In this document: piece after piece, positions 1 through 9,218 of the stretch
Numbering within the stretch: position 1 is the first letter of the stretch
How the letters are laid out: each line of letters starts with the position of its first letter
Assembly (NCBI GenBank): GCA_022842245.1
Contig: JALHPZ010000010.1
Coordinates: forward strand, 1-64,000
From: Gemmataceae bacterium
GTDB lineage: Bacteria > Planctomycetota > Planctomycetia > Gemmatales > Gemmataceae
Reading direction: 5' to 3'
Length of the DNA: 64,000 bases
Notes under the pieces: model-generated
The model's input: the letters and a program-made list of their open reading frames with translations, nothing else
What the model was told of the DNA's origin: nothing
Databases searched by the model: none
Position numbers and translations under genes: made by a program

Positions 1-1
1 A

Positions 2-2512
2 TCACGGCGTCACGTCGAACGTCAGCTTGTTCAGGAACAAGAGCGACCGGTCGCCGTGCTCGTAGTACTGCTCGAGCATCAGGTCGAGGTCCGGCGTCAG
101 CACCTTCGGTTTCCAGCCGCGCGGCACGTCGGAGTTGATCCGCACGCTGATCGGCTTCGTCCAGTCGATCATCTCACGATCCAGCCAGATGGTCAGGTTC
201 TTCAGCCCGCGGCTGGAAATCTTGATTTCGTTCCCCTGGAAGATGTCGGCCTTGATCTCGGCCGGTACGAAGCCTTTGGTCTTCTTCTCGTTGATGAGGC
301 TGTTTTGCGTCACCTCCTCGGTACCGACCCAGTAAAAGCGATTGTCGGTTTTCCGCATGATCGTCCACGGTTCCATCGCGAACTGGTTGAGTCGGAGAAC
401 GCCCGTGCCGGTCACGCGTTTCTTGAGGCGCATCCATTCGAACATCAGATGGATATCCCCGCTGAACCATTCGGAGCCGCGGCCCCGGTAGACGCTGGCG
501 ATGGCGGGGAAGCCCTTGGGCATCCATTGCTCGAAGACGGCCCGGACGTTGTCCAGCCCCGCGCCGCCGAGCGCGCCGGAGGCGAAGTAGATCGGGAGCT
601 TCTGGCAGTTCCGCCAGTAGTGCATGAACATGCCGAACCATTTGGGGTTGGACGCCATGGCGACGACGCCGGCGAAGAGGTCCGGGTGGGAGGCGCCGAC
701 ATCGAGGGCGAGGTTCGCGCCGTTGCCAAAGCCGAACATGAGCACGCGGTCGGGGTCGACGCGGTAGTGGCGCATGAGGCTGCGGAGCGTGCCGGTCACT
801 TTATAGTGTTGCTCGCCGGTCCAGTCGTAACCGCGGTCGAAGCCGTCGGTCCAGAGCGGAGCGGCGAGGATGAAGCCGTTGCGGTCGGCCTCGTAGGAGA
901 GCAGCGTGACGAGTTCCTCGGCCGGTAGTGACGGGTGCGCGAGGGCGAGGACGACGGGGTACGGCCGGCCGTGGTGGTACTCGGAGGGCAGCCGGACGAG
1001 GTAGTCGACGCCGGCGGCTTCTTCCTTGAGGGTGCCGGTGTTGCGGCGGACGATGCCCGCGACGAGCCGGTTGCCGGCCGGCACGGGTGTCGCGTCGGTA
1101 CCGAACGGGTCGGCGGGTTTCGGCGGCGGCAGATACTGGATGACCTGCGACAGGACCTCCGGCGTCGCAGTCTTGCCGGCCTTCTGCACGGCGGAAAACA
1201 GGGCGCGGCGATTATTGAGGATCGGTTCGTTCTGGTAGGCGAGCAGCGTCTCGCGCCATTGCCAGAGCCGCAGGGCTTGCTCGACGTCGTTGATCGCGCC
1301 GTTCGGGCCCATGACCCATCCGCTGATCGCCAGCGCCAGCAGGTTCTCGGGCCGGGTCCCGCCGGACTTACCGTCCTTCTTCAGACGGGCCACGTCGTCG
1401 GCGAGTCTTCGGAAGATGTCGATCCGCTCGGCGTTGTCGGGGTGGAGTTCGTCGAGGACCTGCTCGCCGGAGTCGATCAACCGGAGCGTTCGTTCGGGGA
1501 GTTGGCGGCGGGCGGCGATCAAGCCGGCGGGACCGCCCACCGCGGCGGGCGGTCCGAGGGAGGCGAGGTCGTCCAACGCCGTACGCAGGTATTGCCGCGT
1601 CTTATCGAAGTTCGGTTGAACGATTTCGATTTCGGCCTTCAACTTCGTGAAACGGCCGGTCAATTCGGCCGTGGCGCTCTTGGGGTCGAACAACTGGGCG
1701 ATCGCCTGTCCGGCCGCGTACCGACCCGCGATCTTGGCCACTTCCAGCTCGTCGACGATGAGTTTCGCCTCCGCCTTGGCGATGTTCGCCTTGAGCTTGT
1801 CGAACGCTTCCTCCTGGTCTTTGCTCCATGCGCCGGGGATCTCCTTTCGGGCGCGGTCGAGCTCGGCCTTGGCGGCGTCGAGGAATTCACCCTGGTAGAA
1901 GAAGGTCGCGAGGGCGATTCGCTTGGTCGGATCGGGTTTGCCTTTCTCGTCCAGTTCCGGATGCATGATCAACAGGGATCGGAGCGCGCCGGGAGAGAAT
2001 TCGCGAGTGGAAAAGTACGGATACCATTTGTGCGTGGTCGACACGTGGACCATGCGCTTGGGGCCGAGGACTCGGATGAACTGTTCGATGTCCTGATAGT
2101 TGCCGTTGCCCGTCTTCACCCGGATGGTGCGTTTCCAGTTCTTGTCGAAGTCGGGTGCGGTGAACTGGCCGTAGGCGGGAAGCGATTGAAGCTGTCGTGG
2201 GATGACGGACTTCTCGTATTCCTTCACCGATTCCAGCCCTTTGATGTTCTGCTGGATCTCGGCGGCCTGTTTCTGGTGCTTGGAGAAGATCCACCAGCGA
2301 AGGCCGTCGTCGAGCACGTCGAAGCCCTTGGCCTTGGGGACCGAGATGGAAAAGCCGTTTTGGGCGTCGTTGATGCGTTCCTGTTCCTTGGTGACGGTGC
2401 CTTCGAGGAAAAAGCCATCGCGGAAGATGACGCGGTCGACGGCGGGGGCCGAGAGCGCGGTGGCCGCGACGGCGAAGGCGATGGCCAGCAGGACGGGTCG
2501 GCGGCGGAGCAT
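2..2512 (-). CDS. Secreted alpha/beta-hydrolase-like protein, catalytic serine apparently lost
   Basis: Complete 836-residue protein; the TGA stop is at 2-4. I chose the ATG at 2512 because it begins a clear signal peptide (three Arg, then an Ala/Leu/Val-rich core ending near SAPA). A charged, largely helical middle region (about residues 60-470) has no family I recognise. The last third (about 500-700) reads as an esterase/PHB-depolymerase-like alpha/beta hydrolase: a strand PYPVVLALAH, then a nucleophile elbow at about 594-598. The elbow reads GFGNG instead of G-x-S-x-G, so the usual Ser is Gly. The substrate is unknown, and the protein may bind a ligand rather than hydrolyse it. It lies divergent from the zinc-ribbon gene at 2675. 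The hydrolase-fold assignment is fairly secure; any activity is not. Confidence 0.8.
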   Translation of the reverse strand: MLRRRPVLLAIAFAVAATALSAPAVDRVIFRDGFFLEGTVTKEQERINDAQNGFSISVPKAKGFDVLDDGLRWWIFSKHQKQAAEIQQNIKGLESVKEYEKSVIPRQLQSLPAYGQFTAPDFDKNWKRTIRVKTGNGNYQDIEQFIRVLGPKRMVHVSTTHKWYPYFSTREFSPGALRSLLIMHPELDEKGKPDPTKRIALATFFYQGEFLDAAKAELDRARKEIPGAWSKDQEEAFDKLKANIAKAEAKLIVDELEVAKIAGRYAAGQAIAQLFDPKSATAELTGRFTKLKAEIEIVQPNFDKTRQYLRTALDDLASLGPPAAVGGPAGLIAARRQLPERTLRLIDSGEQVLDELHPDNAERIDIFRRLADDVARLKKDGKSGGTRPENLLALAISGWVMGPNGAINDVEQALRLWQWRETLLAYQNEPILNNRRALFSAVQKAGKTATPEVLSQVIQYLPPPKPADPFGTDATPVPAGNRLVAGIVRRNTGTLKEEAAGVDYLVRLPSEYHHGRPYPVVLALAHPSLPAEELVTLLSYEADRNGFILAAPLWTDGFDRGYDWTGEQHYKVTGTLRSLMRHYRVDPDRVLMFGFGNGANLALDVGASHPDLFAGVVAMASNPKWFGMFMHYWRNCQKLPIYFASGALGGAGLDNVRAVFEQWMPKGFPAIASVYRGRGSEWFSGDIHLMFEWMRLKKRVTGTGVLRLNQFAMEPWTIMRKTDNRFYWVGTEEVTQNSLINEKKTKGFVPAEIKADIFQGNEIKISSRGLKNLTIWLDREMIDWTKPISVRINSDVPRGWKPKVLTPDLDLMLEQYYEHGDRSLLFLNKLTFDVTP

Positions 2513-2674
2513 GTCGGTTCCCCGGAGGCAGTCGGCACCTTCCATTGTTCCGACCCCCAACGCCGGGTCAAGCACGGCGTTGCATTTCCCGGGCGATCCG
2601 GACACAATAGATTGAGACCGGCCGGATGGATGTAAACGTCAAACGTTCGGCCGGCTTGCGCGTTGGAGCTTGAA

Positions 2675-3322
2675 ATGCCCATTCAGTTCCGCTGCCCGTC
2701 CTGCGATCGGATGCTCGGCATCGCGAAACGCAAGGCGGGTACGTCGGTGAAGTGTCCTCGTTGCGCGGCCGATGTCCGCGTGCCCGCGCTGGCGGGCATG
2801 GCCGTGGAGACGAACGGCCCGGTCGGGGCGGCTCCGGCGATTCCCAAGGCCCCGAAAGACGCGATCTCGGCGACGGCACCGTCCGCGGTCGTGGCCGCTC
2901 CGCGCTCCGCGCCGGCCGAACGCAAGGTCGATTCGATGCCGCTCTTCGAACGGCCGGACTTCGAATCGTTGTTGAATCCGGCTCTCGAAAAGGCGAAACC
3001 GGCTCCGGTGATCGCGGCACCGACGGCGGTACCGGCGAATGCGGCTCCGCCGATTCCGGCCCCGTTGCCGGAGGCAAGACGTGAGCGGCCACTTCCTTCC
3101 AAACCTTATCTCGAAGATTTCGCCGAAGAAGCGATCGACGTGGAAGACCTCTCGAACACGATCATCCTCACGCGCCGATCGCTGACGATCGCCGTGGCGG
3201 TCGTCGCCCTGCTGATGGGCATCGCATTCGCCGCCGGCTATTTCCTCGCCGGGGCCATGACTTCGAAAGACAAGACCTCGCAAGTGATTCCCGGCAGGGG
3301 CCAGCCCTACCTCGAAGGCTGA
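2675..3322 (+). CDS. Zinc-ribbon membrane protein, hypothetical
   Basis: 215 residues. The ATG at 2675 is chosen over the TTG four codons upstream because planctomycete proteins of this type begin directly with the ribbon. Residues 7-10 and 27-30 form two CPxC knuckles (CPSC and CPRC) of a small zinc ribbon. An Ala/Pro-rich linker of about 130 residues follows, then one transmembrane segment near residues 170-195 and a short tail. The layout suggests a membrane-anchored protein with the ribbon in the cytoplasm, but no function can be assigned. It is convergent with the NHL-repeat gene, with 3 bp between the stop codons. Confidence 0.8.
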   Translation: MPIQFRCPSCDRMLGIAKRKAGTSVKCPRCAADVRVPALAGMAVETNGPVGAAPAIPKAPKDAISATAPSAVVAAPRSAPAERKVDSMPLFERPDFESLLNPALEKAKPAPVIAAPTAVPANAAPPIPAPLPEARRERPLPSKPYLEDFAEEAIDVEDLSNTIILTRRSLTIAVAVVALLMGIAFAAGYFLAGAMTSKDKTSQVIPGRGQPYLEG

Positions 3323-3325
3323 CCG

Positions 3326-4399
3326 TCACTTCACGACGCGGATCCGGTGGCTGAGCGTGTCGCCAATGTAGACGGCGCCGTCCGGTCCGACAGCCACACC
3401 ATGTGGGCGGCCCAACGTGGCTGCCGTGGCGGCGCCGCCGTCCCCCAGTCCCGGCGTCTTGGTTTTCCCCTTCCCTGCGACCGTCGAAACGAGGCCCGTT
3501 TTCGCGTCGATCCGCCGGATGGCTTCGTTCTCGGTGTCGACGACGAAAATGTTCCCGTGCGGGTCCACATCGATTTCCTTCGGTCCGTCGAAAGTGGCGT
3601 TCTTCGCGGGTCCGCCGTCGCCGGTGAATCCTTTCCTGCCGGTCCCGGCTACGCGGTCGATCGTCCCCTTCGCGAAGTCGATGCGGCGGACGCAGTTCCC
3701 TTCGCGCTCGACGACGAGCAATGATCCGTCCCGACCCATCGCCACGGCGCGCGGGCCGTTGAGCGTGGCCGACCCGACCGGTCCGCCGTCGCCGGCGGTC
3801 GCCTTCTTCCCGCTCGTACCGCAGGCCGTGCCGATCGTCCCCGTCTTCAGGTCGAGGACGCGAACGCGCTGATCCTTCACGTCGGCGATGTAGAGTTTGC
3901 CTTTCCCGTCGAGGCAGAGGCCGTTCGGCTCGCCGAGCGCGGCGGTCGGGCCGGGGATGCCGTCGTCGGATTTGCCGGTCTTCCCCGTACCGGCGATGGT
4001 GCGAATGATTCCCGTCTTGCCATCGACGACCCGAATGGAGAAGTTCAGCCGATCGACGATGTAGAGGTTGCCGTCGGCGTCGAGTTCAATGCCGTAAGGT
4101 TCGTTCATCTCGGCTTTCGTGGCGGGGCCGCCGTCGCCGGCGCTCCCTTTTTTGCCGCAGCCGGCGATGGTCGAAATGATGCCGGTCTTCGCGTCCACCT
4201 TGCGGACGACGTGGTTGTTCGTGTCCGAAAAATAGAGGTTACCGGCCTTGTCGAATGCCACGTCGAAGGGATTATCGAGTTTGGCCTGAACGGCAGGGCC
4301 GCCATCACCGGAGTAGCCCTTCGCGCCGGTGCCGGCGGCGGCGGTAATCACGCCGGACGGAGCCGCAAGCGCCGTGGAGAGTAACAGGATCGCAAGCAT
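3326..4399 (-). CDS. Secreted NHL-repeat beta-propeller protein
   Basis: 357 residues starting at the ATG at 4399, which opens a short signal peptide (MLAILLLSTALAAPSG). About six repeats follow, each with a G-DGGPA motif, a loop of the type DxxGNLYxxDxxNxxVR, and IxTxAGxGxxG. This is the pattern of NHL repeats that fold as a beta-propeller, seen in many planctomycete extracellular proteins. The role is probably protein or polysaccharide binding; no catalytic residues are apparent. The gene begins 2 nt after the pyruvate carboxylase stop, so the two are very likely co-transcribed, although a functional link is not obvious. Confidence 0.88.
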   Translation of the reverse strand: MLAILLLSTALAAPSGVITAAAGTGAKGYSGDGGPAVQAKLDNPFDVAFDKAGNLYFSDTNNHVVRKVDAKTGIISTIAGCGKKGSAGDGGPATKAEMNEPYGIELDADGNLYIVDRLNFSIRVVDGKTGIIRTIAGTGKTGKSDDGIPGPTAALGEPNGLCLDGKGKLYIADVKDQRVRVLDLKTGTIGTACGTSGKKATAGDGGPVGSATLNGPRAVAMGRDGSLLVVEREGNCVRRIDFAKGTIDRVAGTGRKGFTGDGGPAKNATFDGPKEIDVDPHGNIFVVDTENEAIRRIDAKTGLVSTVAGKGKTKTPGLGDGGAATAATLGRPHGVAVGPDGAVYIGDTLSHRIRVVK

Positions 4400-4401
4400 C
4401 G

Positions 4402-7400
4402 TCAGCCCTCGAAACGGATGAGCAGATCGCCAGCCTGGACTTGCGAGCCGGGCTTCACCACGACTTCCGCGACGCGGCCCGGCCGTTCGGCCACGATCGA
4501 CGTTTCCATCTTCATCGCTTCCATCGTGGCGAGTTTCTGTCCGGCGGCCACTTCTTCGCCCATCGATACGGTGACCGCGACGACCGCGCCCGGCATGGGG
4601 GCCCCGACGTGCAGCGGGTTCCCGTCTTCCGCCTTGCGCCGCGCCGCCGTCGACGAACTCGTGAGCGAACGGTCCTCCACGAGCACTTCGCGCGGCTGGC
4701 CGTTCAGCTCGAAGCCGACCAGCCGTTTGCCGTCTTCGTGGGGCTCGCCGATCGTCAGGAAGCGGATGATCAGCGTTTTGCCCGGCTCGATCTCGACGGA
4801 AACCTCTTCGCCCTTCTGCATGCCGTAGAAGAAGACCGGCGTCGGCAGCACGCTCAAGTCGGAATAGCGGTTCCGCTGCTCCACGAAGTCGAGGAACACC
4901 TTCGGATAAAGCAGGTACGTAACGATATCCTGCTCGGTCGGCGGCTGGCCGAGCTTCGGCTCGAGGAGCTTGCGGGCCGCTTCGAAGTCGGCGGGCGGCA
5001 GCAGCGCCCCGGGGCGATCGGTCATCGGTTTGCGGCCGCGGAGGATGCGAGCCTGCACATCCGGCGGGAAGCCGCCCGGCGGCTGGCCGAGCTTTCCTTC
5101 GAAGAACTCGATCACGGAGTCCGGGAAGGCGATCTCGCGTTTCGGATCGAGCACATCCGCCGTAGTCAAGCCGTTCGCGAGGAGGAACAGCGCCAGGTCG
5201 CCGACGACCTTGGAGGTCGGCGTCACCTTCACGATGTCGCCGAAGAGCGTATTGACGGCGGCGTACATCCGGCACACGTCCGGCCAGCGGTCGCCAAGGC
5301 CCAGCGATTTGGCCTGCTGCATCAGGTTCGTCGCCTGCCCGCCGGGCATCTCGTGGAGGTAGACGTCCGACGACGCGGCGAGCTGGCCGGCTTCGAAGGG
5401 CGCGTAGTACGTCCGCACTTCGTCCCAGTAGATCGCGGTCTTCTGGAGTTCGTCGAACGAAAGTTGCGGGTCACGCTCGTGGAACCGCATCGCCTCGGCG
5501 AGGGCGTTGAGGCTTGGCTGCGCGGTCATGCCCGCGAGCGGAGCAAAGGCGCAATCGACGATGTCGACGCCCTCCTCCGCCGCCATCACATAGGACGCGA
5601 GTTGCCCGCCGGCGGAGTCGTGCGTGTGGAAGTGGATCGGTACGCCAACTTCCTCGCGCAGCGCTTTCACGAGTTTGCGGGCGGCATAGGGCTTCAGGAG
5701 GCCCGCCATGTCCTTGATGGCCAGGAAGTGCGTGCCGAGCTTGACCAGGTCCTTCGCCAGATCGACAAAATACTTCAGCGTGTATTTGTCCCGTTTCGGG
5801 TCGAGGATGTCTCCGGTGTAGCAGATGGCCGCCTCGGCGATGGCGTCGGTGGCGCGCACGGCCTCGATCGCCATCTTCAGGTTCGGCAGCCAGTTGCAGG
5901 CGTCGAAGATGCGGAAAATGTCCATGCCGGCGGCGGCGGACTCCTTCACATACGACTTCACGACGTTGTCGGGGTAGTTCGTGTAGCCGACGGCGCTCGC
6001 GGCCCGCAGGAGCATCTGGAAAAGGATGTTCGGCACGCGTGCCCGGAGGTCGGCGAGCCGGTCCCACGGCGACTCCCGCAGGAAGCGCATGCTCGTGTCG
6101 AACGTCGCCCCGCCCCACATTTCCAGCGAGAAAAGGTCCGCGTGCCGACGGGCGTACTCCGGGGCGACGTGCAGCATGTCGTAGCTGCGCATCCGTGTCG
6201 CAAGGAGCGATTGGTGGGCGTCCCGCATCGTGGTATCGGTGACCAGCAGCCGCTTCTGGTCCCGGACCCACTGGGCGAACTTCTCCGCGCCGAGTTTCTT
6301 GAAGCGATCGCGCGTGCCCTCCGGCAGGTTCGTCGGCTTCGCGGGCAGCAACTGCGAGACGGGCGTATGGTGGAACGGCACCTCGCCCTTCCCCGGCGGC
6401 AAGGGCGGCTTCACCTTTACTTCCGGGTGTCCGTTCACGATCACGTCGGCGATGTAGCTGAGCAGTTTGGTCGCGCGGTCCTGCCGGGCGACGAACTTGA
6501 ACAGTTCCGGAGTCTCGTCGAGGAACTTCGTGGTGACGGTGCCGTCGAGGAACTTCGGATGCGTGATGAGGTTGAGCACGAACGGGATGTTCGTCTTCAC
6601 GCCCCGGATGCGGAATTCCTGGAGCGCGCGTTCCATGCGATTGGCGGCGTCGGAGAATCGCAGGCCGAACGCGGTGACCTTGACCAGCAGGGAATCGTAA
6701 TAAGGGGTGATGACGGCGCCGCCGAAGGCGGTGCCGCCGTCGAGGCGGATGCCGGGGCCGCCAGCGGAGCGGTACGCGGAGAGCCGGCCGTAGTCGGGTG
6801 TGAAGTTGTTGGCGGGGTCCTCGGTCGTCACGCGAGCCTGGATCGCGTACCCCTGGACGCGAACTTTCGACTGGTCGCCAAGACCGATTTCGGAATCGCC
6901 GAGCGGCCGCCCCTGCGCGACGAGAATCTGCGAGCGCACGATGTCGTAGCCTGTGACCACTTCGGTGACGGTGTGCTCGACCTGGATACGCGGGTTGACT
7001 TCGATGAAGTAGAACTTCCGCGAGTCGTCGTCGTAGAGGAACTCGACGGTGCCGGCGTTGTCGAGCCCGACGGCGCGGCCGATCGCGACGGCGGCGTCGA
7101 GGATCTGCTGGCGCACGTCGGCGGGGAGGTTCGGCGCGGGGGCGAGTTCCACCACCTTCTGGTGCCGGCGCTGGATCGAGCAGTCGCGTTCGAAGAGGTG
7201 GACCAGTCCGCCATGTTTGTCGCCGAGCAGTTGGACTTCGATGTGCTTGGCGCGCTGGACGAGTTTTTCAAGGAAGACGTCCGGGATGCCGAAGGCGGAG
7301 CCGGCCTCGCGCTGGGCGGACTGGATCGCGTCGGCGAGTTTATCCGGGCTGAAGACGGGCCGCATACCGCGGCCGCCGCCGCCCATCGCGGCCTTCACCA

Positions 7401-7887
7401 TCACCGGATAGCCGAGTTTCTCGGCGAGTTTCTGGGCGTCGGCGATGGCGGAGACCGGCGCATCGCTGCCGGAAAGGACGGGGACCTTCGCCTGCTGGGC
7501 GATGCGGCGCGCGGCGACCTTGTCGCCGAGGTTGTCGAGGATTTCGGGTTTGGGGCCGACGAAGGTGATGCCGGCGGCCGCGCAGGCGCGGGCGAAGGCG
7601 GCGTTTTCACTCAGGAAGCCGTAGCCGGGGTGGACCGCGTCCACGCCAACTTCCTTGGCGAGTGCGACGATACCGGGGATGTCGAGGTAGGCGCGGATCG
7701 GTTCGCCGGGTTTGCCGACGCGGTAGGCTTCGTCGGCTTTGAAGCGATGGAGCGAAAAACGGTCTTCGTGGGAATAGATCGCGACCGTGCGGATGCCAAG
7801 CTCGTGCGCCGAACGAAATACGCGAATGGCGATCTCGCTGCGATTGGCGACCAGGAGTTTTTTGAATGGAGTCGACTCGATCGACAT
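4402..7887 (-). CDS. pyc: Pyruvate carboxylase
   Basis: 1161 residues, full length for the single-chain enzyme, which carboxylates pyruvate to oxaloacetate (anaplerosis, gluconeogenesis). Domains in order: biotin carboxylase (KLLVANRSEIAIRVFR near the N-terminus, a Gly-rich ATP-grasp loop near residue 170, and EVNPRIQVEHTVTE), carboxyltransferase (DTTMRDAHQSLLATR near 555, then FHTHDSAGG), a conserved C-terminal PYC/OADA segment, and a biotinyl domain with AMKMET where Lys1126 would be biotinylated. Start ATG at 7887. The NHL-repeat gene follows 2 nt after the stop. Upstream lies a hairpin that ends the DUF1573 gene, so transcription probably starts in the 7890-8000 interval; no clear promoter was seen there. 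Confidence 0.97.
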   Translation of the reverse strand: MSIESTPFKKLLVANRSEIAIRVFRSAHELGIRTVAIYSHEDRFSLHRFKADEAYRVGKPGEPIRAYLDIPGIVALAKEVGVDAVHPGYGFLSENAAFARACAAAGITFVGPKPEILDNLGDKVAARRIAQQAKVPVLSGSDAPVSAIADAQKLAEKLGYPVMVKAAMGGGGRGMRPVFSPDKLADAIQSAQREAGSAFGIPDVFLEKLVQRAKHIEVQLLGDKHGGLVHLFERDCSIQRRHQKVVELAPAPNLPADVRQQILDAAVAIGRAVGLDNAGTVEFLYDDDSRKFYFIEVNPRIQVEHTVTEVVTGYDIVRSQILVAQGRPLGDSEIGLGDQSKVRVQGYAIQARVTTEDPANNFTPDYGRLSAYRSAGGPGIRLDGGTAFGGAVITPYYDSLLVKVTAFGLRFSDAANRMERALQEFRIRGVKTNIPFVLNLITHPKFLDGTVTTKFLDETPELFKFVARQDRATKLLSYIADVIVNGHPEVKVKPPLPPGKGEVPFHHTPVSQLLPAKPTNLPEGTRDRFKKLGAEKFAQWVRDQKRLLVTDTTMRDAHQSLLATRMRSYDMLHVAPEYARRHADLFSLEMWGGATFDTSMRFLRESPWDRLADLRARVPNILFQMLLRAASAVGYTNYPDNVVKSYVKESAAAGMDIFRIFDACNWLPNLKMAIEAVRATDAIAEAAICYTGDILDPKRDKYTLKYFVDLAKDLVKLGTHFLAIKDMAGLLKPYAARKLVKALREEVGVPIHFHTHDSAGGQLASYVMAAEEGVDIVDCAFAPLAGMTAQPSLNALAEAMRFHERDPQLSFDELQKTAIYWDEVRTYYAPFEAGQLAASSDVYLHEMPGGQATNLMQQAKSLGLGDRWPDVCRMYAAVNTLFGDIVKVTPTSKVVGDLALFLLANGLTTADVLDPKREIAFPDSVIEFFEGKLGQPPGGFPPDVQARILRGRKPMTDRPGALLPPADFEAARKLLEPKLGQPPTEQDIVTYLLYPKVFLDFVEQRNRYSDLSVLPTPVFFYGMQKGEEVSVEIEPGKTLIIRFLTIGEPHEDGKRLVGFELNGQPREVLVEDRSLTSSSTAARRKAEDGNPLHVGAPMPGAVVAVTVSMGEEVAAGQKLATMEAMKMETSIVAERPGRVAEVVVKPGSQVQAGDLLIRFEG

Positions 7888-8003
7888 AAGCTCCCCTATG
7901 CAGTGTTCGTCGCTGGAAGGATACGGATTCGGCCGGGGCGCGGCAGAGGCGGCACGGGGGAGGACGTGTCGCTGGCGACCGGATTCATTGTCCGAAGCGC
8001 ATG

Positions 8004-8033
8004 AAAAACGGCGACGGTTACCCGTCGCCGTTT
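8004..8033 (-). terminator. Intrinsic terminator after the DUF1573 gene
   Basis: A perfect 12-bp inverted repeat (8006-8017 with 8022-8033) and a 4-nt loop lie about 18 nt past the DUF1573 stop. On the minus strand the stem is followed by a run of five T. The stem is GC-rich with A/T flanks on both sides, so it could also work in the other direction, but no plus-strand gene ends here. Confidence 0.85.
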
Positions 8034-8050
8034 CATTTGTCGACGTTCGA

Positions 8051-9034
8051 TTATTTTCCGACCTTCGCTTCGAAGGGAATGGTCAGTTTCGGCATGTCCT
8101 TGTGGTCGGTGAGCACTTCGATGCTCCGCTTCAGTTCGCCCGGCTTCAAGGGCTTCACCGTGAAGAGCAAGGTATGCGTCGCCCGCGAATCGCTCGCCTG
8201 CGCCTTTACGTCCACCACGGCGTCGCTGCCGTTCACCGCGAGGATCTTGAATGCCTTCTCGCCCTTCAGTTGAAGTTTGGTTTCGTGTTCGCCGCCTTGC
8301 TTCAGGTCCGGGATCGTCACGGATTCCGGAGTCGCGGCGATCACCGCCGAGACGTTCACCGTCACCGGTAGCCGAACCCGTTCGAGACCGGCCACGTTGG
8401 TCTTGAGAAACAACTCCGATGTCCAGTTCCCGGACGGGCAGTTCTCGTCGAGTTTCGCCGTCACTTCGTAGGTCGTTTCGGCGGCGTCCCGCTTGAGGAG
8501 TTTCACCGAACCGTTGACGAACTTGCCCGTGCTCGCGACCTCGCTCACTTCCCACTTGGGCTGGTTCATGACGGTGATCTTCGTAGTCACCGTTGCCGGC
8601 TTCCCCTTCAGCACGTCGCCCATCGCCAGTTCGGGCTTCGAGAGGAACAGGTCGTCCCGGGCCACGCACTGGACCTTGAGCGTCACTTCTTCCGGCCGCG
8701 GCGCGAGGAACGGAACGTAAATGATCACGCTCTTGGTGGTGTTCAGGTTGATGATGCGCTTGGTGTCCATGTAGGCCGTCACGACGGTCGACTCGCCGGG
8801 GGCGAGGTTGGCGTCCATGACGTGGGCCGAGACGCAGCCGCACGAGACACGCGCCGTGCCGAGCGTCACCGCGTTCTTGGTGTTGTTCGTCACCGAGAAG
8901 TAGTGCGTGAGCACCGGACCGCGCGGCGTCGGCCCGAAGTCCTTCTCCAACTCGCTGAAGTAATCCTTGGCGCCGGCACCGACCGGCAAAGCCACCAAAA
9001 CCAGCACCAACATCGTAACTGCTAGCCGTCTCAT
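8051..9034 (-). CDS. DUF1573 family exported protein
   Basis: 327 residues. The ATG at 9034 is preceded by a strong ribosome-binding site (GAGGGAGGGG) and starts a signal peptide (MRRLAVTMLVLVLVALPVGAGA). The mature N-terminus contains the DUF1573 core: FSVTNNTKNAVTLGTARVSCGC, read as an immunoglobulin-like strand pair with the family's Cys-Gly-Cys. Two further Ig-like stretches of about 90 residues follow. DUF1573 proteins are abundant in planctomycetes and have no proven biochemical role. A periplasmic or surface structural role is inference. It is probably monocistronic, bounded by the terminator at 8004-8033. Confidence 0.9.
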   Translation of the reverse strand: MRRLAVTMLVLVLVALPVGAGAKDYFSELEKDFGPTPRGPVLTHYFSVTNNTKNAVTLGTARVSCGCVSAHVMDANLAPGESTVVTAYMDTKRIINLNTTKSVIIYVPFLAPRPEEVTLKVQCVARDDLFLSKPELAMGDVLKGKPATVTTKITVMNQPKWEVSEVASTGKFVNGSVKLLKRDAAETTYEVTAKLDENCPSGNWTSELFLKTNVAGLERVRLPVTVNVSAVIAATPESVTIPDLKQGGEHETKLQLKGEKAFKILAVNGSDAVVDVKAQASDSRATHTLLFTVKPLKPGELKRSIEVLTDHKDMPKLTIPFEAKVGK

Positions 9035-9218
9035 GTTGTCCCCTCCCTCGTTGACTCTCGGCCTGCGCCGAATGACTTCAATGAATTTCAAACTATCCGA
9101 AGATTGCCGCGTGCGGAATCCGAAATCACTCGCACGAAACATCGGATCCCACCAAGTCCCGTCAGGAAATCCGGCACTTGCGCCAGTCTTTCCTCAGTCG
9201 ACTACGCCGAGGTCGCGA

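Noticed and set aside
4441..8004. A very long open frame on the plus strand opposite pyruvate carboxylase
   Set aside because: It mirrors a clear pyc gene, has no protein-like motifs and arises from high GC at third codon positions. The same holds for the long antisense frames opposite 22470-26213 and 28259-30283.
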